NCBI GenBank assembly: GCA_026545225.1
Contig: CM048853.1
Coordinates: 48,843,755 to 48,907,754, forward strand
Length of the DNA stretch: 64,000 bases
Source of the DNA: Cornus controversa
Lineage: Eukaryota; Streptophyta; Magnoliopsida; Cornales; Cornaceae
Direction of reading: 5' to 3'
Under the pieces are notes generated by a model. That model made no database searches, was not told the DNA's origin, and saw only the letters and a list, made by a program, of their open reading frames with translations. The translations under genes were made by a program, and so were the position numbers. This document shows positions 22,901-36,459 of this stretch, piece by piece (the first letter of the stretch is position 1; each line of letters starts with the position of its first letter).

Positions 22901-24639
22901 CTGAACCAATGATCTCGGGAGTACCTAATAATTTCTCTGAGACCTAACTATGATAATCGTTTAGATCTATTACATCTTACATCGCCTGTTGGAGGATGTT
23001 TTCTAACTGTACAGAGGCGTTTTGAAAACCGTAAGTGCAAATAGGGTGCAAAGCGACTGTCCAGCGTGAGTCGAATCCTGGAAAAACATAGAGATCTCGG
23101 GATAAACCGGGAGTTTAAGTAGAATTTTTAATTAGGGCTTGAATGATAAAGTCATTCCTCATAATTCAGAAAGTAACCAGACTTGAAGATGGAGAACTTA
23201 ATAGTGGTCATTGGGTAAGCATTTTAAAGGTGGTCCGAAAGGGAGTTGAAAAAATGAATAAGTTGTTGGCTTTTTGTTGGTGGGAGGAGCTGTCAGGTAG
23301 TGCTCAAGATGCTGTTTCATCTTTCCATCAGTGACAAAGTTGACAAACATTAAAGTCTTAAACTATCAAATGAAAATATGATTCTAAATTCTAATGCTCA
23401 TGGATCTGATTGGACCATGATGTGAAAGAACAATTTAAGGACTAGCTTTTATTCCCTTTAAAACCAAGGATTACTTCATAGCACAGAAACATAATATAAT
23501 AATCTTGAGAAAGATTAGGTCTATGGTGTTTAGCTAGCAATCACCCAGCAAGTGAGAAAATCATCTCCAAAGTTCAAACCCACCACAGGAAGTAACTTAC
23601 AAAGAATGGAGATTAAGCTGCATTTTCCTCTGTTCAAGCTGTCTATGTCATTTTATGAATTGAATTAATTTTTTCATGGCTGATGGTAAAGAACTGGAAT
23701 CCAACTAATATCCCTCTCTTTTAAATGTCATGCTAATATTTGTTTCTTCATTCTACGATCACTACAATTACTTCAGGAAGCTAAATTAAGTCAGAAAAGG
23801 CAAAAAGGAAACACCGGAAAAATAATATCAAATGTTAAGACTATATGGGATGGATCCTCTCCAATAGTTTTCATCTACAATTTTCTCCAACCTATATATA
23901 ACGGATATAAAAACACCACATCACCGTCTTGTTTGGATTAAGTTAGGTATAAAACTAAAACAAAGTGGGTAGTTATACAAATGATGAAGTCGGATACAGG
24001 CTTGGAGATGCATGTAAAAATAATAATTGGAGATGATCCAAATCCTTAGTTTGGATCAACAAAAACCACTAGGTAATGCCCTTATATATATATATATATG
24101 AATATGATAATGGACTAGTCACAATGACAAAGAAGGCAACTTGTTTAGAGACTTCTAGCTTTTCTTTTTTGGTGTAGGTTAAAAGAAATGTGTTTGAAAG
24201 GAATTTGTTGGAGAGCACCTGCCCAGATATGATGGGATTTGGGAGTGAAGGTACGTCTTCTTTCTCTCTGCCTTTTAATCCTTTTTTATTCTAATCTTTT
24301 ACTTTTAGGTCATGCCTTTTTGTTTAAATATTTCTTTGTAAGAAAAAGGCAAACAGATAGCTCCTATGCCAGACAAAATGTAAATCAGCTGCAAAGTTAT
24401 GGTTTAGGAATACCCTCATTTTACTATCCCAAAGATCTAAAATATTGAATTTAAAACCTGCCTAAATGAAATGGTCAACATTGAACACATTTTTTAAAGA
24501 CAAATTAGTCATTTTAACACACCGATTAATATTGCTATTCAACATTTCCACAAGGAACAAACCATGCGAAGATATCATTGGTCACACCAGATTATGGCGT
24601 AGACGTTTACAACTTCATAATATCCAGGTGGTGTTGGAT

Positions 24640-25130
24640 TATGTCTCTCAGAAGCCACACTTGACTAGTAGAATTAGTAGCTGTTAAGATATTTTGTTCA
24701 TTATAATGACTTGCATAGTAACCCAAGGTGCCTCGATACATAAATAATCTGTCTTCTACACCCCCTGATGTAACACATATTTTCTCTCTACGTCGTCTCT
24801 TGCCCTCGGAGAGGAATAAGCCAGATCGTTGATAACAACATTGGGACAGATCACTGTCTTTAGAGCATGGTTTTGGTATTATGACCTAGGATCAAGATGC
24901 AGAACAAACTATGCAAAGATATTATTTATGTCCCTCAAGGCGCCACACTTGACTAGTAGAATCAATAGCAGTCAAGATATTTCGCTCATTATTATGAATT
25001 GTGCCTCTATATATAATAATCTGTCTTCTACGCTGTCTCTAATCCTGGGAGAGGAATAAGCCAGATCGTTGATAACGACATAGGGACAGATCACAGGTTT
25101 TGGTATTATGACCTAGGTTCAAGATGCACT
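24640..25130 (+). repeat. 240-bp tandem duplication
   Basis: GAGGAATAAGCCAGATCGTT begins at 24811 and again at 25051. GCCACACTTGACTAGTAGAA, TAATCTGTCTTCTAC and GGTTTTGGTATTATGACCTA also recur with the same spacing. No frame is conserved between copies. Confidence 0.85.
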
Positions 25131-26370
25131 CAAGGGAATGTTTACGTCTATAGGGGCTCCACAGGAGGGAAGAGAGAAAATTAAGACTACTCGTCCAGAT
25201 GGAATTAAAGCAACTTATGTCCTCCTTGGGGAAAATAGAATGAACTTGATAAGGGCTAAATAGAGAAGGAAAGGAATGTGAACATGGAGTGAATTATCCA
25301 ATGCATTCTGTACTCAATCTTGTCCCTGTTTACCAATACCAGGCATGTATCAAGACTTAAATCCACAAAACGCAATAAGAAGCATGTGCTCCACATTCAT
25401 ATCTTTGTAAGAAACATGTATTGCTTGTAACCAAACAATATGAGCAGAGTCAGTTATCCTGTCAGCAGTTCAACATTAAGGTAAACCATGCTCATTTATC
25501 AATAAAGTCATGCACCAATGCTCAAATCCACAAAGGCAATAACTAAGAATGTCTTCCACATTCATATTCTAGTAAGACCTGCTGCTAAAAGGACTAAAAG
25601 CAGCCAGACATTACTTTCAGCCTTCCCTTCTCATCTATTATAGTGATCCCAAGTTTCTTTTTTTTTTTGTTTTTGGGAAGAGTGATCCCAGGTTTCCATT
25701 CACCATTATTATCCACAAAGGAACTTGGAGTAATCAGCATTCATTAAATGTATCATCTTTCTAACTATCTTGAACAAACTTCTATTCACTGCATTGTCAT
25801 CATTCAAGGATTTTTTTTTTTTTTTCATGGTAAATATCCTAGGAATTTTGAGCGCTTAGGCATACTACCATTTGCCTGGAGGCCCTGGATTCTTATACCA
25901 CTTTGGTATCTTCCTTGAAATTTGTTCTGTTCTAATTAATAGAGTAATCTAAAGATACTACTACGAACACTCTTAAGTAATCTCAAGCTACTATATGCAA
26001 ACATAATGAGAATTACTGAACAAACAAGTAATGCGTCTGTGTATTGAAAGAAATATGTAGAAGCAAGAAGAGAGCAAATCAAACCAAAAAAATAATTTAA
26101 TCCTCTAAAATTTAAAGAATTATGGCTATTTATTGAAAGGAAGTAGCATAAAGGTGAGAAGAGACTAGAAGATCTCAAACTACATATTTGGCAGGTATTT
26201 ACAAACTAATGCACACTACACAGCTGTGTCTGCTGCCTTCTCTCTGCTATCACACTACACACACCTCAGCTACACCATTCTAGAAATCTAAGTTTCATTC
26301 ACACACACACACATATTAGTCTAAACTAGTTTCTCTCATTATATAATAACATTGCTATAAAAAAAGAAAA

Positions 26371-26532
26371 AGAGCTAGCTCAGTGCACAAGGCTCCGCCA
26401 TTGTAGAGTCTGATCAGATATATGCAGTATGCAGTCTTACCTCCGCATGCATATAGGTTGTTTTCTGTTTCAAACCCGTGACTTGCAGGTCATAATGCAG
26501 TAACCTTACCATTGCACCAAGGCCCACCCTCA
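26371..26532 (+). mobile_element. tRNA-derived SINE-like element
   Basis: An A-box-like TAGCTCAGTGCACAAGG near the 5' end and a B-box-like GTTTCAAACCC about 85 nt downstream give a Pol III promoter layout. The 3' part TAACCTTACCATTGCACCAA GGCCC is of a type seen in eudicot SINEs, as I recall. Target-site duplication was not clear. Confidence 0.55.
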
Positions 26533-27682
26533 CACTACTACTATAACTAGAAAAAAATTGTTAAACCAAATCTTCTCACCTACCTAAACTAGAACTGAAA
26601 AGGATAGGCAGTTCTACACTTTGACCCTAATCAGAGATCTTAAAGTAAACAGAATCACAAAACTTGTGACACAACAATCAATCTTTGACTCTCATGATAA
26701 CATTTCCCTTCAAGCTAATGAGTGCATATGAGGAAACACCAACTTCAACATCGAGAGGAGATCTGAAACTTATGAGATAGTTCGTTATGCCCATAAGAGG
26801 CACTATTGCTCTTCATTAATCCATCATATTTTGTACATGTTCAATATGCTCATCTTAATATCATCATTTTTCCTAACACAATCTTATATTTGTATTTCCT
26901 GCATAACAAATTTTGTATCCTGTACAATACTAAAAAGAGAAAAAGAAAGTATCCTTTGTTTTTATCCCCTTAGAATTATGAGCATATATTTGCTTTAAAA
27001 AGGAATATCAATTAAGATGATAGTTTGACAGTTTATTGCTACAAGCCTACGGTTCTATAATATAATTCGTCTTGACTGGCTTTCAATTAATGGATCTATT
27101 GCTGGTTGGAGACATTTAATTTATGATCATTGAAAGTTTTGCTTCACCATATCTAAATGGGTTAAGCCATAAAAGATTTGTTGAATGCAGCTTGTGTTTT
27201 ACTATTTCTTCAATCTATTTTTTTTTTCATTTATGATCATTTATCAATATCTTTCTCATGCTGCCCGGGAATGTTCACCTTCACATACAATAAATTGAAG
27301 TTACTAAAAAAGTATGTTTCTTACAAAAGATTTTGAATGTATAGACAATGGAAGTAGAAACAACATAGCCTTATGCATAATTCAATTTATGATGTTAACA
27401 ATTACACATTGCGAAATAAGATGGAAAGAGAGAGTGAAAACCAAGATAATGATGAATTTCAATGAAACTTCTTTTATACATCAGATATCAGTAGCATTAA
27501 CTGTTAATATAATCTAAAATACATCATATTATGATATCATAAGATTATTTGATTACAACACGAATCCAACTCAACACAATTCAATTCCCTAATATGTGCA
27601 CTACAACAAACTATACAAATGCAGAAACCAAATTAGGCATAAAGCTAGCTGACAACAAACAACAGAAATAAAGCTCACTTAT

Positions 27683-28618
27683 TCATGAAGACTGAGTTAG
27701 AAAGGATTCAAACCGCGGGTCTTGCAAACCGTCAATCCCAGCATCAAGTATCTTCAACAAAGCAATAGCCTTGCTCTTCCCTTTTGAGCTCCCATTCTCT
27801 GCAACATCAGCAATTCCATCAAACACACCCAAACCGATTTCGCAAACACTGTTGGCAACCTGTTCTCCACCACAGTGCACCAAATTCAACAACCCCGAAA
27901 CAGCATTCTCTTTCGTCCTACCACTCGACCCTGTCGATGGATCCAACAAGTCCACCAAAACCCCAATTCCTGAAACCTTCCTAAATGCCTCTTTAGCCTC
28001 CTCACAGCCTGCAATTTGAGCAATCACCGCCGTGGCGTCCTCCACCACCCCGACCCGCCCGTCCTTCAACACCAACGAAAACAGCGCCGGAACAGCCCCC
28101 AATTCAATCACCGTCGCGCGATTGAGCGCGTACAGAGCAATCCCAAAAAGGGCTTTGAGGGCGTCCTTGATCGATCTCGGGTGCGAATTAGGGCTCCGAA
28201 TAATGTCGATTAGGGCATACACAATGTCGCGCTTGGAACCGATGATAGGTCGGTACTCATCGACGGTTAGGAGGCTGAAGAGGGTGGCGGCGGCGGACTG
28301 GGCGGCGGAGGGGGAGGTGGGATGGCGGAGGACGTGGGAGAGGGCGTCGAGGAGGCCGAAGGTGGACATGAGTGTTTCGCGGCTGGAGATGGAGAGGTTG
28401 AGGAGAGTGGCGGTGGCGTTTTCTTGGGAGATTGTAGAGAGAGAGTAGAGGGTTTCGGCGAGGTACGGTATTGCGCCCTCGTCGGCGATCAGAGATCGGC
28501 TGTCCGGGTCGTGTTTGGATATGAGACGGAGCTCGCAGAGGGCTTCGGTTCGGGTTTGTTCCGATACTGAGCTCAGCTTGGTTACAAGAGATCTCGCCGT
28601 TCGGCGTTTGACTTCCAT
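27683..28618 (-). CDS. ARM-repeat protein (PUB-ARM-like, without U-box)
   Basis: Single exon, 311 aa, starting at the ATG at 28616-28618 (MEVKRRTARSLVTKLSS). The open frame runs seven codons further upstream only through a TTG, so that is not used. The protein is a series of armadillo repeats: helices such as GAIPYLAETLYSLS, NATATLLNLSI, LDALSHVLRHP, AAATLFSLLTVDEYRPIIG, IKDALKALFGIAL, GAVPALFSLVL, VEDATAVIAQIAG and ENAVSGLLNLVHCGG. This is the pattern of the ARM half of plant U-box E3 ligases and their stand-alone ARM relatives. No U-box or other domain precedes it. The likely role is a protein-interaction scaffold; the partner is unknown. CT/GA-rich sequence precedes the start (28622-28681). 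The coding DNA is markedly GC-richer than its surroundings, which explains long antisense frames. Confidence 0.9.
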   Translation of the reverse strand: MEVKRRTARSLVTKLSSVSEQTRTEALCELRLISKHDPDSRSLIADEGAIPYLAETLYSLSTISQENATATLLNLSISSRETLMSTFGLLDALSHVLRHPTSPSAAQSAAATLFSLLTVDEYRPIIGSKRDIVYALIDIIRSPNSHPRSIKDALKALFGIALYALNRATVIELGAVPALFSLVLKDGRVGVVEDATAVIAQIAGCEEAKEAFRKVSGIGVLVDLLDPSTGSSGRTKENAVSGLLNLVHCGGEQVANSVCEIGLGVFDGIADVAENGSSKGKSKAIALLKILDAGIDGLQDPRFESFLTQSS

Positions 28619-28815
28619 TTGGAGCTTCTCTCTCTCCAAAGTTTGAGTTCTTCCCTTTTCTGAATCGTCTCTCTCTCTCTATATGTATGTAGATATAGAT
28701 CCTGGGTTCTTCTCTTCTCTTGATTCTCTGTTACTGTGGAAAAAATCGAAGAATTCAAAGAAATAAGCGGTATAGGTTCTGTGTTTTATTTCTCTCTCTA
28801 GATCAGTGAAGTTAG

Positions 28816-29330
28816 GCATCGTTTGGATGGAAGGATTTGGAGGGATAAGGAGAAAAAAGAAAGGAAAGGATAGTGTGTTTTGTGTTTGGGTACTTTAAAT
28901 GAAGAGAAATGAGAGGATTGAGAGGGATTGGGAGGGATAGTTATTCCTCCTAATCCTTCATATCCTATCCTCCCAAAAATGAGAAGATTGAGAGGGAAAT
29001 GATAGGAACTTAAGTAGTACTTTCATAATTTCAAGACTGTCCTCAACAATTAAAAAAAAAAAATTATTATTCCACATATGTCCCATTAAACATAAAAGGG
29101 TATGATAGTAATTTAATTATTATCCTTTCTTTTCTTTTCTCTTTCTTATCTTATCCAAACAAAAATATTATCCTTTCTTTTCTTTTCTCTCATATTTATC
29201 CAAACACAAATAGAAGTTATTGCTATCTTCTCCTTTCTTTTCTTTTCTCTCATAACTAAAGTTATCGTTTCTTTTCTTTTCTCTCATAACTATAGTTATT
29301 CTTCTTTGATTACTCTCTCTCTCTCTGTGT
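28816..29330. repeat. Possible foldback element with TTTCTTTTCTTTTCTCT tandem repeats
   Basis: The left part AGGCATCGTTTGGATGGAAG is purine-rich. The right part repeats CTTTCTTTTCTTTTCTCT four times (about 29125, 29171, 29235, 29266), twice followed by TTATCCAAAC, a partial inverse of the left end. It fits a MITE-like element that expanded internally upstream of the ARM gene. Confidence 0.5.
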
Positions 29331-31689
29331 TTACAACTGTGTGTGTGTATATATGTATTTATATTCTGTGCTGTTCTTCTCTGTTCTTGGTGGTTTGTTG
29401 CTGATGAAAAAAAAGTCGAAAAATTGTTCAAAATTTGAGTTTGGGTGGTGGTTGATTCGATGATATTGTAGTGTGTGAAATGGGTTTGGATTGTGGAAGC
29501 TATGGATAAAGGTTGTATACTGAAAACGATCCAAATTACATCACCAAAATGAGTGTGAAACCGGTAAAGTTTTTGGACTTCAAAATTTCAAACGATTTCT
29601 ACCTAACTGCTTTTCTTAAATTGTGTGTGTGTATATATATATATTATTATTATTATATACACACGTGAAATTGACCTTTTCTCGACGGCGGCCGCGGGGA
29701 CTGACATCTAACTGTTTTTCAACACTGCCTTGGCGTAGGAGGTGGCCATTCGTGCTGTGTAAATGAGATGAACTTGAATATATTTATTCGGGAACACGTT
29801 GCATTGCTTTACATGATTCGAATATTTCAAAGTATATTTTTAATTTATGGGACAAGGGATATGATATTTATTTAAAAATAAACATTAACATTTATAACAC
29901 GAATTTTTTTTTACTAATACTAATTCAATATTTAATTTTATTTTATAAAATAATGGGATATATTACCTGTCACATAAACTTCGGGATATTTATTCGGAAC
30001 ATATAACATTACTCTTATTATTATGAGAAGCGCCAGGGATAATTTGGTTGAAAAATCAATTTCTCATTTATTAACTTGACTAAAGTAGATTAGTTATTAA
30101 GAAGTTATGAGGGTGATTTTGCCTTAAAATTGAGTTTTAGTTATTTTTGAAATAAAATTGAAAGTTTTAATTGAAATAAAATTATAGAATTGAGTTTTAA
30201 TTATTTTAAGAGAAAGATGAGGATAGTATATAGAAGTTCGGTAGTGAAAGAATCTATTATATATATATATATACACGCACACATACACACACGAAAAGAG
30301 GAGGGATAAAATATCAAGAGATTACGAGGATAATTTTGTCTTAAAAAATTATGCTTTTAATGTTTTCTAAAAATAACAAACAGTTAATAAATGAGACTTT
30401 GTAATTGGTTTTCTAACCCATCAAAAGATCAACTGTGCAAGTGAGTTACCGCACTCGTATTGTTATTATTATTATATGTATCAAGCAAGATATGAATTAA
30501 ATAAATAAACAAATATGACATGACACAATAATGCATGTTTAATTAAAATTTCATGTTATTTAGATTATTTTAAATTAGAGTTGCGACTTGGATTGCTCAA
30601 CCATAACTCAATCCGATTTACACGAACTTGACAATCATTTTTAATTAAGGTTAGACTTGAGTTGAAAAATCTCAACCCTAAGTAACCCGAACCAAATTCG
30701 AACCCGAATTCTAATTTTATTTTCTATATTGTTTTGTTTTTAATATATTATATAATATTCAAATTATGATCATCTTTTTATTTTTAATTTCCTTTGTCTA
30801 AATCTTACTTTTTTTTTTCTTTTTTGTATGTTAAAACTTTGGAGAATTAATTTTCAACTAATTTATTTGAATTTTTTTTAAAATTTGCATTAAGGTTTTA
30901 AATTTTTTTTTTACATTTAAAAATAATTTAATATGAAACTAATTCAAGATCACACTAAATTTTTTGATTGTGTAGAGATTGATCATATGAACAACTTGAA
31001 TTAATCTGACTTTTTAATTCAAAACTTTAGCTCGAGTTACAAATCTGAGTTTAAAAATTAAAGTATGAGTTAGACTCGAATTGAGTAGAATTGAAGTCTT
31101 ATTTCAAAGCGATATCACATGTTTAGTTGAACATATCTAAACAAACACAAATCAAATAATTACGAACACAAACATAATTCGTTTAGTTTCTGTATTAGTT
31201 TTTGTTAATACTATTACGATTCAAATACAATTATGTTAAATTCAACTCCCGTTGTCCTAGTTATATTTGAATTGAATTGTGTTGGCGTGTCAATTAACAC
31301 TCCTCTTTAGCGCCATCTAAATGGAACACTTGATTTAATATATGAAGACAAAAAGTTTATCATATCATAATTGGACAAAATTCTACAATTTAAAACTTGT
31401 TCTATAAAAATACTTTCAAAACTCATTCTATCTTTAGCCGTTGAATGGTATTAACTCCACATGAACGCTATCTGAGGCTCCAATCATTTAAATCAGTTGC
31501 AACTGTACATAAATATTACTTGAATTTAGGAATTGAATGAGCCGACTCCACATCAACGCTGCCCATGTCTTCAGTGTCTTTTGCGCCTTGAGTTGAAGTG
31601 TGTTCTCATTTATTTTTTTTTGTTTTACTTCAATGTCTTTTTGTGCCTTTTCTCTTGTGAGCTTTGAATTTCATTTTTAAGATTTGATC
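29331..31689. other. Intergenic, AT-rich, no gene seen
   Basis: It contains TG/TA microsatellites near 29625-29660 and 30255-30295. No coding or structured element was recognised. Confidence 0.5.
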
Positions 31690-33470
31690 TTCCTGGCTTA
31701 AGAAGCAAGGAGAAGTGTCGTGTTTGTGTCGGACACTAACACTTTATAGATACGTCTTCAACATTTTATGATGGTATACATAATTAATTAATTTTTATTA
31801 TTATTTCGAACATTTAACCGATACATCTTGAAATTTGTCTGACACATCTCGAACACTTCAACACATTTGAAACACATGACCAACATATCCTACACACATG
31901 CGGCTCAACATAATTTGAGGTCTTAGACAAAAAATATAAGAGTAGCCTTGTGGAGGAAAAAATTCCGTCAATAGAAAGCAAGCCACGTAGAAAAACATGT
32001 GACATATAATAGGGCAACCCAAATAGTCAGAAGTCAAATAACGACCAAGTCAAAATTCATATAACCCAAATCCCACATTAGAAGGATAAAAATTTGTATT
32101 ACGTTGAGGATACAAAATATAAATACGTACACTCTCCCCAAACAAAGGGGAGGATGTGAGTTTCCACTTAAAACAACTCATTGAGTTCACTATTGTATAT
32201 GAGGGTAGATTCTTGCATCTATAGGCCCTTTTAACATGTAATATTTTAATATCAAATATTAGTTGGTAATGTTTATATAAAAATTATTCTTATTAAAATT
32301 ATTATATTTAATTTGATCATTTTCTACTAATAAATCTCTTAATTTTTTAACATTATTTTTTCGATGCATAGATATTTGAATAAGATCTTCATTTTTTTTT
32401 ACTTGGTTCACTTTCTTTCATTTTTTGTCTTTCATGTTATTTGTAAAAAAATTTCTTATTACTCATTTGATTATCATTATGAATCTAAGTCGATAATATA
32501 TATTTCTTTAATTATTGTATTATCTTCTTATTCTTTTAGATGACTTGGTTGTTCATTTGTTGATTTTTCACCAAAATTTCTTGTTGTTTTATTATTAATT
32601 ATAACAAAAAATTGTTGTAATGAGAGAAAAGAAAACATGAAGAATAGGGAAAAAAATATAATAGTTAATAGGAAAAGATGGAAAACTTTATAATTCTTAA
32701 TTTTTTATAATTATCTATTAAGTATATATTCAACAATTCATTAAAAAAAAAAATGTAAATGGGGAGGGATAGAGAGAAACAAGACGAAGGTTTTGAGATA
32801 AGGATAGAAATTAAAAATTTTAGAATTAATTAAATTATTTGGACCTATTATTAAATCTTTACCATTCGTTGAGGCCTAACACCGTAAAGAAACAAAAATT
32901 TTAGAAAGTCCAATAATATTATAAATTTTTTTTAGGAACTCTTATTAAGAAAATAAAATAATTTGGAGGCCTTCTATTTGTTAGGTCTTAGGCGACCGCC
33001 TAAAGAGTCTAAGGGTCCAATTGGCCCTGCCTATACTCTTTGTCTTTATAAACTAGACACATGACAGTATTAGAAATAACATTATGCACATACATTAAAG
33101 TATCGAATCTTATTTTTCTTAAAAAATTGATATTATACACATGTGAAAGTATATAATGAAAAACAATATAACTATGATGATAAGGTAAGATAGTAATATC
33201 ATATATAATATAATATATTCTTATTGATATTCGAATAACTTCAATTTCTAACTTATGTAACTTTTTAGCATAAAAATTATTAATTAATTAATTTTCTATA
33301 ATTGTCTTATTCAATAGATATATAAATGAAAATTTATATTTATATTAGTCATGTTCATGTCGTGTCCATGTCCTACTTTTTTTTTAATTTGATGTGTCAG
33401 CATATCTATGACGAATCGTGTTTGTGTCTCGTGTCCATATCCATGCTTTGTAGTCCTTGGCTCAGCCATT
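31690..33470 (+). mobile_element. GTGTC-family repeat split by a further insertion
   Basis: It begins GGCTTAAGAAGCAAGGAG then GTGTCGTGTTTGTGTCGGAC, and ends CGTGTTTGTGTCTCGTGTCC before ATGCTTTGTAG. The copy at 56280-56735 has the same start (GCTTAAGAAGCAAGAA) and end theme but is only 0.45 kb. The extra DNA at about 31915-33045 carries GTCTTAGAC near its left and GTCTTAGGCGACCGCC near its right end and is probably a second insertion. Confidence 0.5.
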
Positions 33471-34480
33471 GATTCATAAGCTCACTTGAGTGGAAAATAT
33501 ACCTAATGAACACACACTCAAATAGTCATCATTACAACACTTTCAATGGTTTGCTTAATCAAAATTAACCATTTATTAATGAAAAATAATTTTGACAGAT
33601 AATATGTTATTTCTAAGAAATATACTAAATAATAAAAGAGAAATTTATTGAGCAAAAAAAATCAAAAAGAAAAAAGTGATAACAATAACAATAGTAGTAA
33701 TATAGTAATAATAAAGACATGATATTCGCACTCCACTTTAAGAATAAGAAGTGACATAATTAACCCTCAAGAGTAAAGTGTAACACGATCGTTTAGAATA
33801 TTTGTGGATTGTGAGTGTATTTTTGAAGTACAGTTAAATCATTTTAATAAAAGTAATGATAAGGACTTTTATTACACTTTCAGAATCCAATGGATAAAAA
33901 ATATATTCACTATTCATTCGGTGATAAACTTTTACTGTATAAATCATTATTCTTTCAATAATAAAAAAATAAAAAAACAAAGTGTAAGAGTCCAAAATAA
34001 AGTGCAAATATATTTTAAATAATAATAATTTTTATTTAAAAGGACATTGTATCTCATCTACTTGCTTGTATATACGAGGTTGTTAAAATTGATCTTTTAG
34101 AAAAAAATGTGTCTTTTGATTGAGTAAATAGTTGAAGAATATTAATCATGGAATGCCCTAATTTGATGAGAAATGGAATTCCATATAAATAAATGTATAA
34201 ACACATACATGAATCTACTGTTTAATGATGTAACGCAAATGGAATAGTGCCACTTTGCACACCATTCTTGACGCAAAGGGCCACCAACTTGTACATCAAT
34301 AATAATTCGGATTGTTCTTTTATTGGGTATGTGATGAACGCATTGCACATGGACATATCACCAACCTTTGTATTTTTCTACTTAATTGGTAGACAGTGGT
34401 TTCTAGTTGACATCAATACATGTACGAGCCTGCGTTTGCCTCTTATTTTCTATTTAAATTCATTTTTATTTTCAAAATGT
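33471..34480. other. Intergenic, no gene seen
   Basis: Very AT-rich sequence with short A/T runs. The open frames at 33804-34022 and 34247-34501 have no recognisable domain. Confidence 0.45.
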
Positions 34481-34990
34481 CTTCTTTATCTTATAAATTA
34501 ATAAAAAATACTTTGTTCATTGAAACAGTAAATTGAATAAAAGACCGACAATCTCTCGGTCTTTAAATGCATTTAGATGAGTTTTTAGATGCATTAAGGT
34601 GAAATTTATGCACATTCAAATGAGGCCCACACAAGATCTCACTTGAATATATATAAGGTCCAAGAAATTCTCACCCTTTTGTAAACTCATCGTATAGATA
34701 AGCTTAGCAATACTCAAAATTAATAGGATTACAAATTAATAAAAAATATTTTGTGAGATAAATTAATAAAAAATATTTTGTTTACTGAAACGATGAATTT
34801 AATAAAAGACGGCTAGTTTCTCAGTTCTTAGATGTATTCAGGTGAGACTCATACACATTCAGGTGAAACTTGAATAGAATTCCACCTGAATGGGTTAAAA
34901 AACTCTTGGCCCTTTTTTTAAACTCATCGTGTAGATAAGCTTAGTGCTGCTCCAAATTAACGGGACTATGAATAAATCAAGTTTGAGTTT
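34481..34990. repeat. Diverged tandem duplication of about 240-265 bp
   Basis: Two copies share AAATTAATAAAAAATA, AATAAAAGAC, TTAGATG(C/T)ATT, CACATTCA and AACTCATCGT(A/G)TAGATAAGC. The last motif is at 34684 and 34921. Confidence 0.75.
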
Positions 34991-36459
34991 ATATGAATCA
35001 CACATTTAGGAGCTGTTGACTTAGTTATAAATGATTATTTGAAATGAACTTAAATTCGACTTGGTTGCTAAACAAATAAAGGGTTGAGCTTCAAATTAAT
35101 CGAGTTTGAGTTCTTTATGAGTAACCCATTTATTATTTGCAAAATAGTTAGGTTAACTTTTTCGCACATTTCAAAAGCACTCATAGTACCTTTTTTTTTC
35201 AATTTTTTTAATTTTTAAATAAAATTGAATGATAATATTTTTTCTCTTAGAAGTAGTCTCTCAATTTTAAGTAATTTAGAGCACTCATTGAACTTTTATT
35301 CTCATTTTTTGTTCCATTGAGAGTTTATCTCACAATCTCTCGATCCAACATTTTATGATGCTCAGAGTTCAGTGGGAGGCCCAATATGGTCATTTTTTTT
35401 ATAAAGAATTGGATTGACAAAAAGTTGGTTATAGTTCAGTTTGAACCTTAAGGATGATTATTTTTTGGGCTAAGCCCAGTCAGAGATTTGATGGGCTATT
35501 CTTCCGGCCCAAGCCTGAAGTTATTGTTATGTGTATGGCTAAACTTTAAAGCATAGATGTTATCAAAAAGGCAAAAATTGTATTAACCATTATATATATA
35601 TTATAAATAATTTTTTTAATAAAAAATTTCCAAATTTATCATGACAATCATGTAATGACCGCTCTTCTTTTTAATTTTCTTAACTTAAATTATCATTTGT
35701 ATTGAAATATAAATTCACATCAAAATATTCTTAACATCGTCCCCATATAATTCCCTAATTGCAAATTATTTAGATGTTAATTAATTTTTAATGCAGAATG
35801 TGTTGCTTATGGAAGAGAGAGAACCACAAGCAGAGCCACATTAGGCCCGTTGGAACAGCTATCTCCACTCACTTTGTTTTTTAAAAATTCCAATTTATAT
35901 AAATAAATAATTGTTATAAATTTGTCTCTATAATTTTTTTTCATATTTAAAAATAGAATAAGAGTACTTTTTAAACAATTGCGAAGTGTGTTTTCGAGAG
36001 AGAATTGCTTTCATTATTTTTTAGAAAAAATAATTAGAGTGAGTATTTTTGTAAAAGTATATAATGCCTTCCACATTGAAAGATTGTGAAAGAGAGAATC
36101 TGGACCAAGTTGGGTTCAACCCAACACACGCGCCTAGCCTGCCCGGTTAGTCTTGGACTTTTCAAGCTAATATTATTTTTGGTCAAAAAATATTTTTGCT
36201 TGGGTTTGGGCATGTTGATTGAAATTTTCAAATATTCAAAAACTGAATCGGTGTATGAACGGGTCGGGCCTATCGGTTAAACAAGGTTGGATAACAGTTT
36301 GGATAGAGCATGATTGTTCGGGTTGACTGTACTGGTCGAACCATTAGGGGTTCAGACCTAACTAATGCAACCATTGCGTTTTGGGCCGAAATGGTACAAC
36401 TCTTGACAGTTCAGGGTAACTGAATCAGAACCATAACCGTCCCGAACCAACACCATTTT

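Larger units (their letters stand above)
20411..27682. other. 7.3-kb intergenic region, no gene recognised
   Basis: No open frame here has a recognisable domain. A purine-rich stretch (20705-20900) and pyrimidine-rich stretch (21115-21185) face each other as a possible decayed foldback element (GTTTGGTTAGAAAGAAAGG at the left). A CT microsatellite lies at 22153-22177. A GTGTC-family fragment, a 240-bp tandem duplication and a SINE-like sequence are listed separately. Confidence 0.55.

Noticed and set aside
28032-28448. 138-aa open frame on the plus strand
   Set aside because: Antisense of the GC-rich ARM-repeat coding exon; no domain and no independent support.
28619-28639. Seven-codon N-terminal extension of the ARM protein
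   Set aside because: It starts at TTG; the ATG at 28618 is the proper start.
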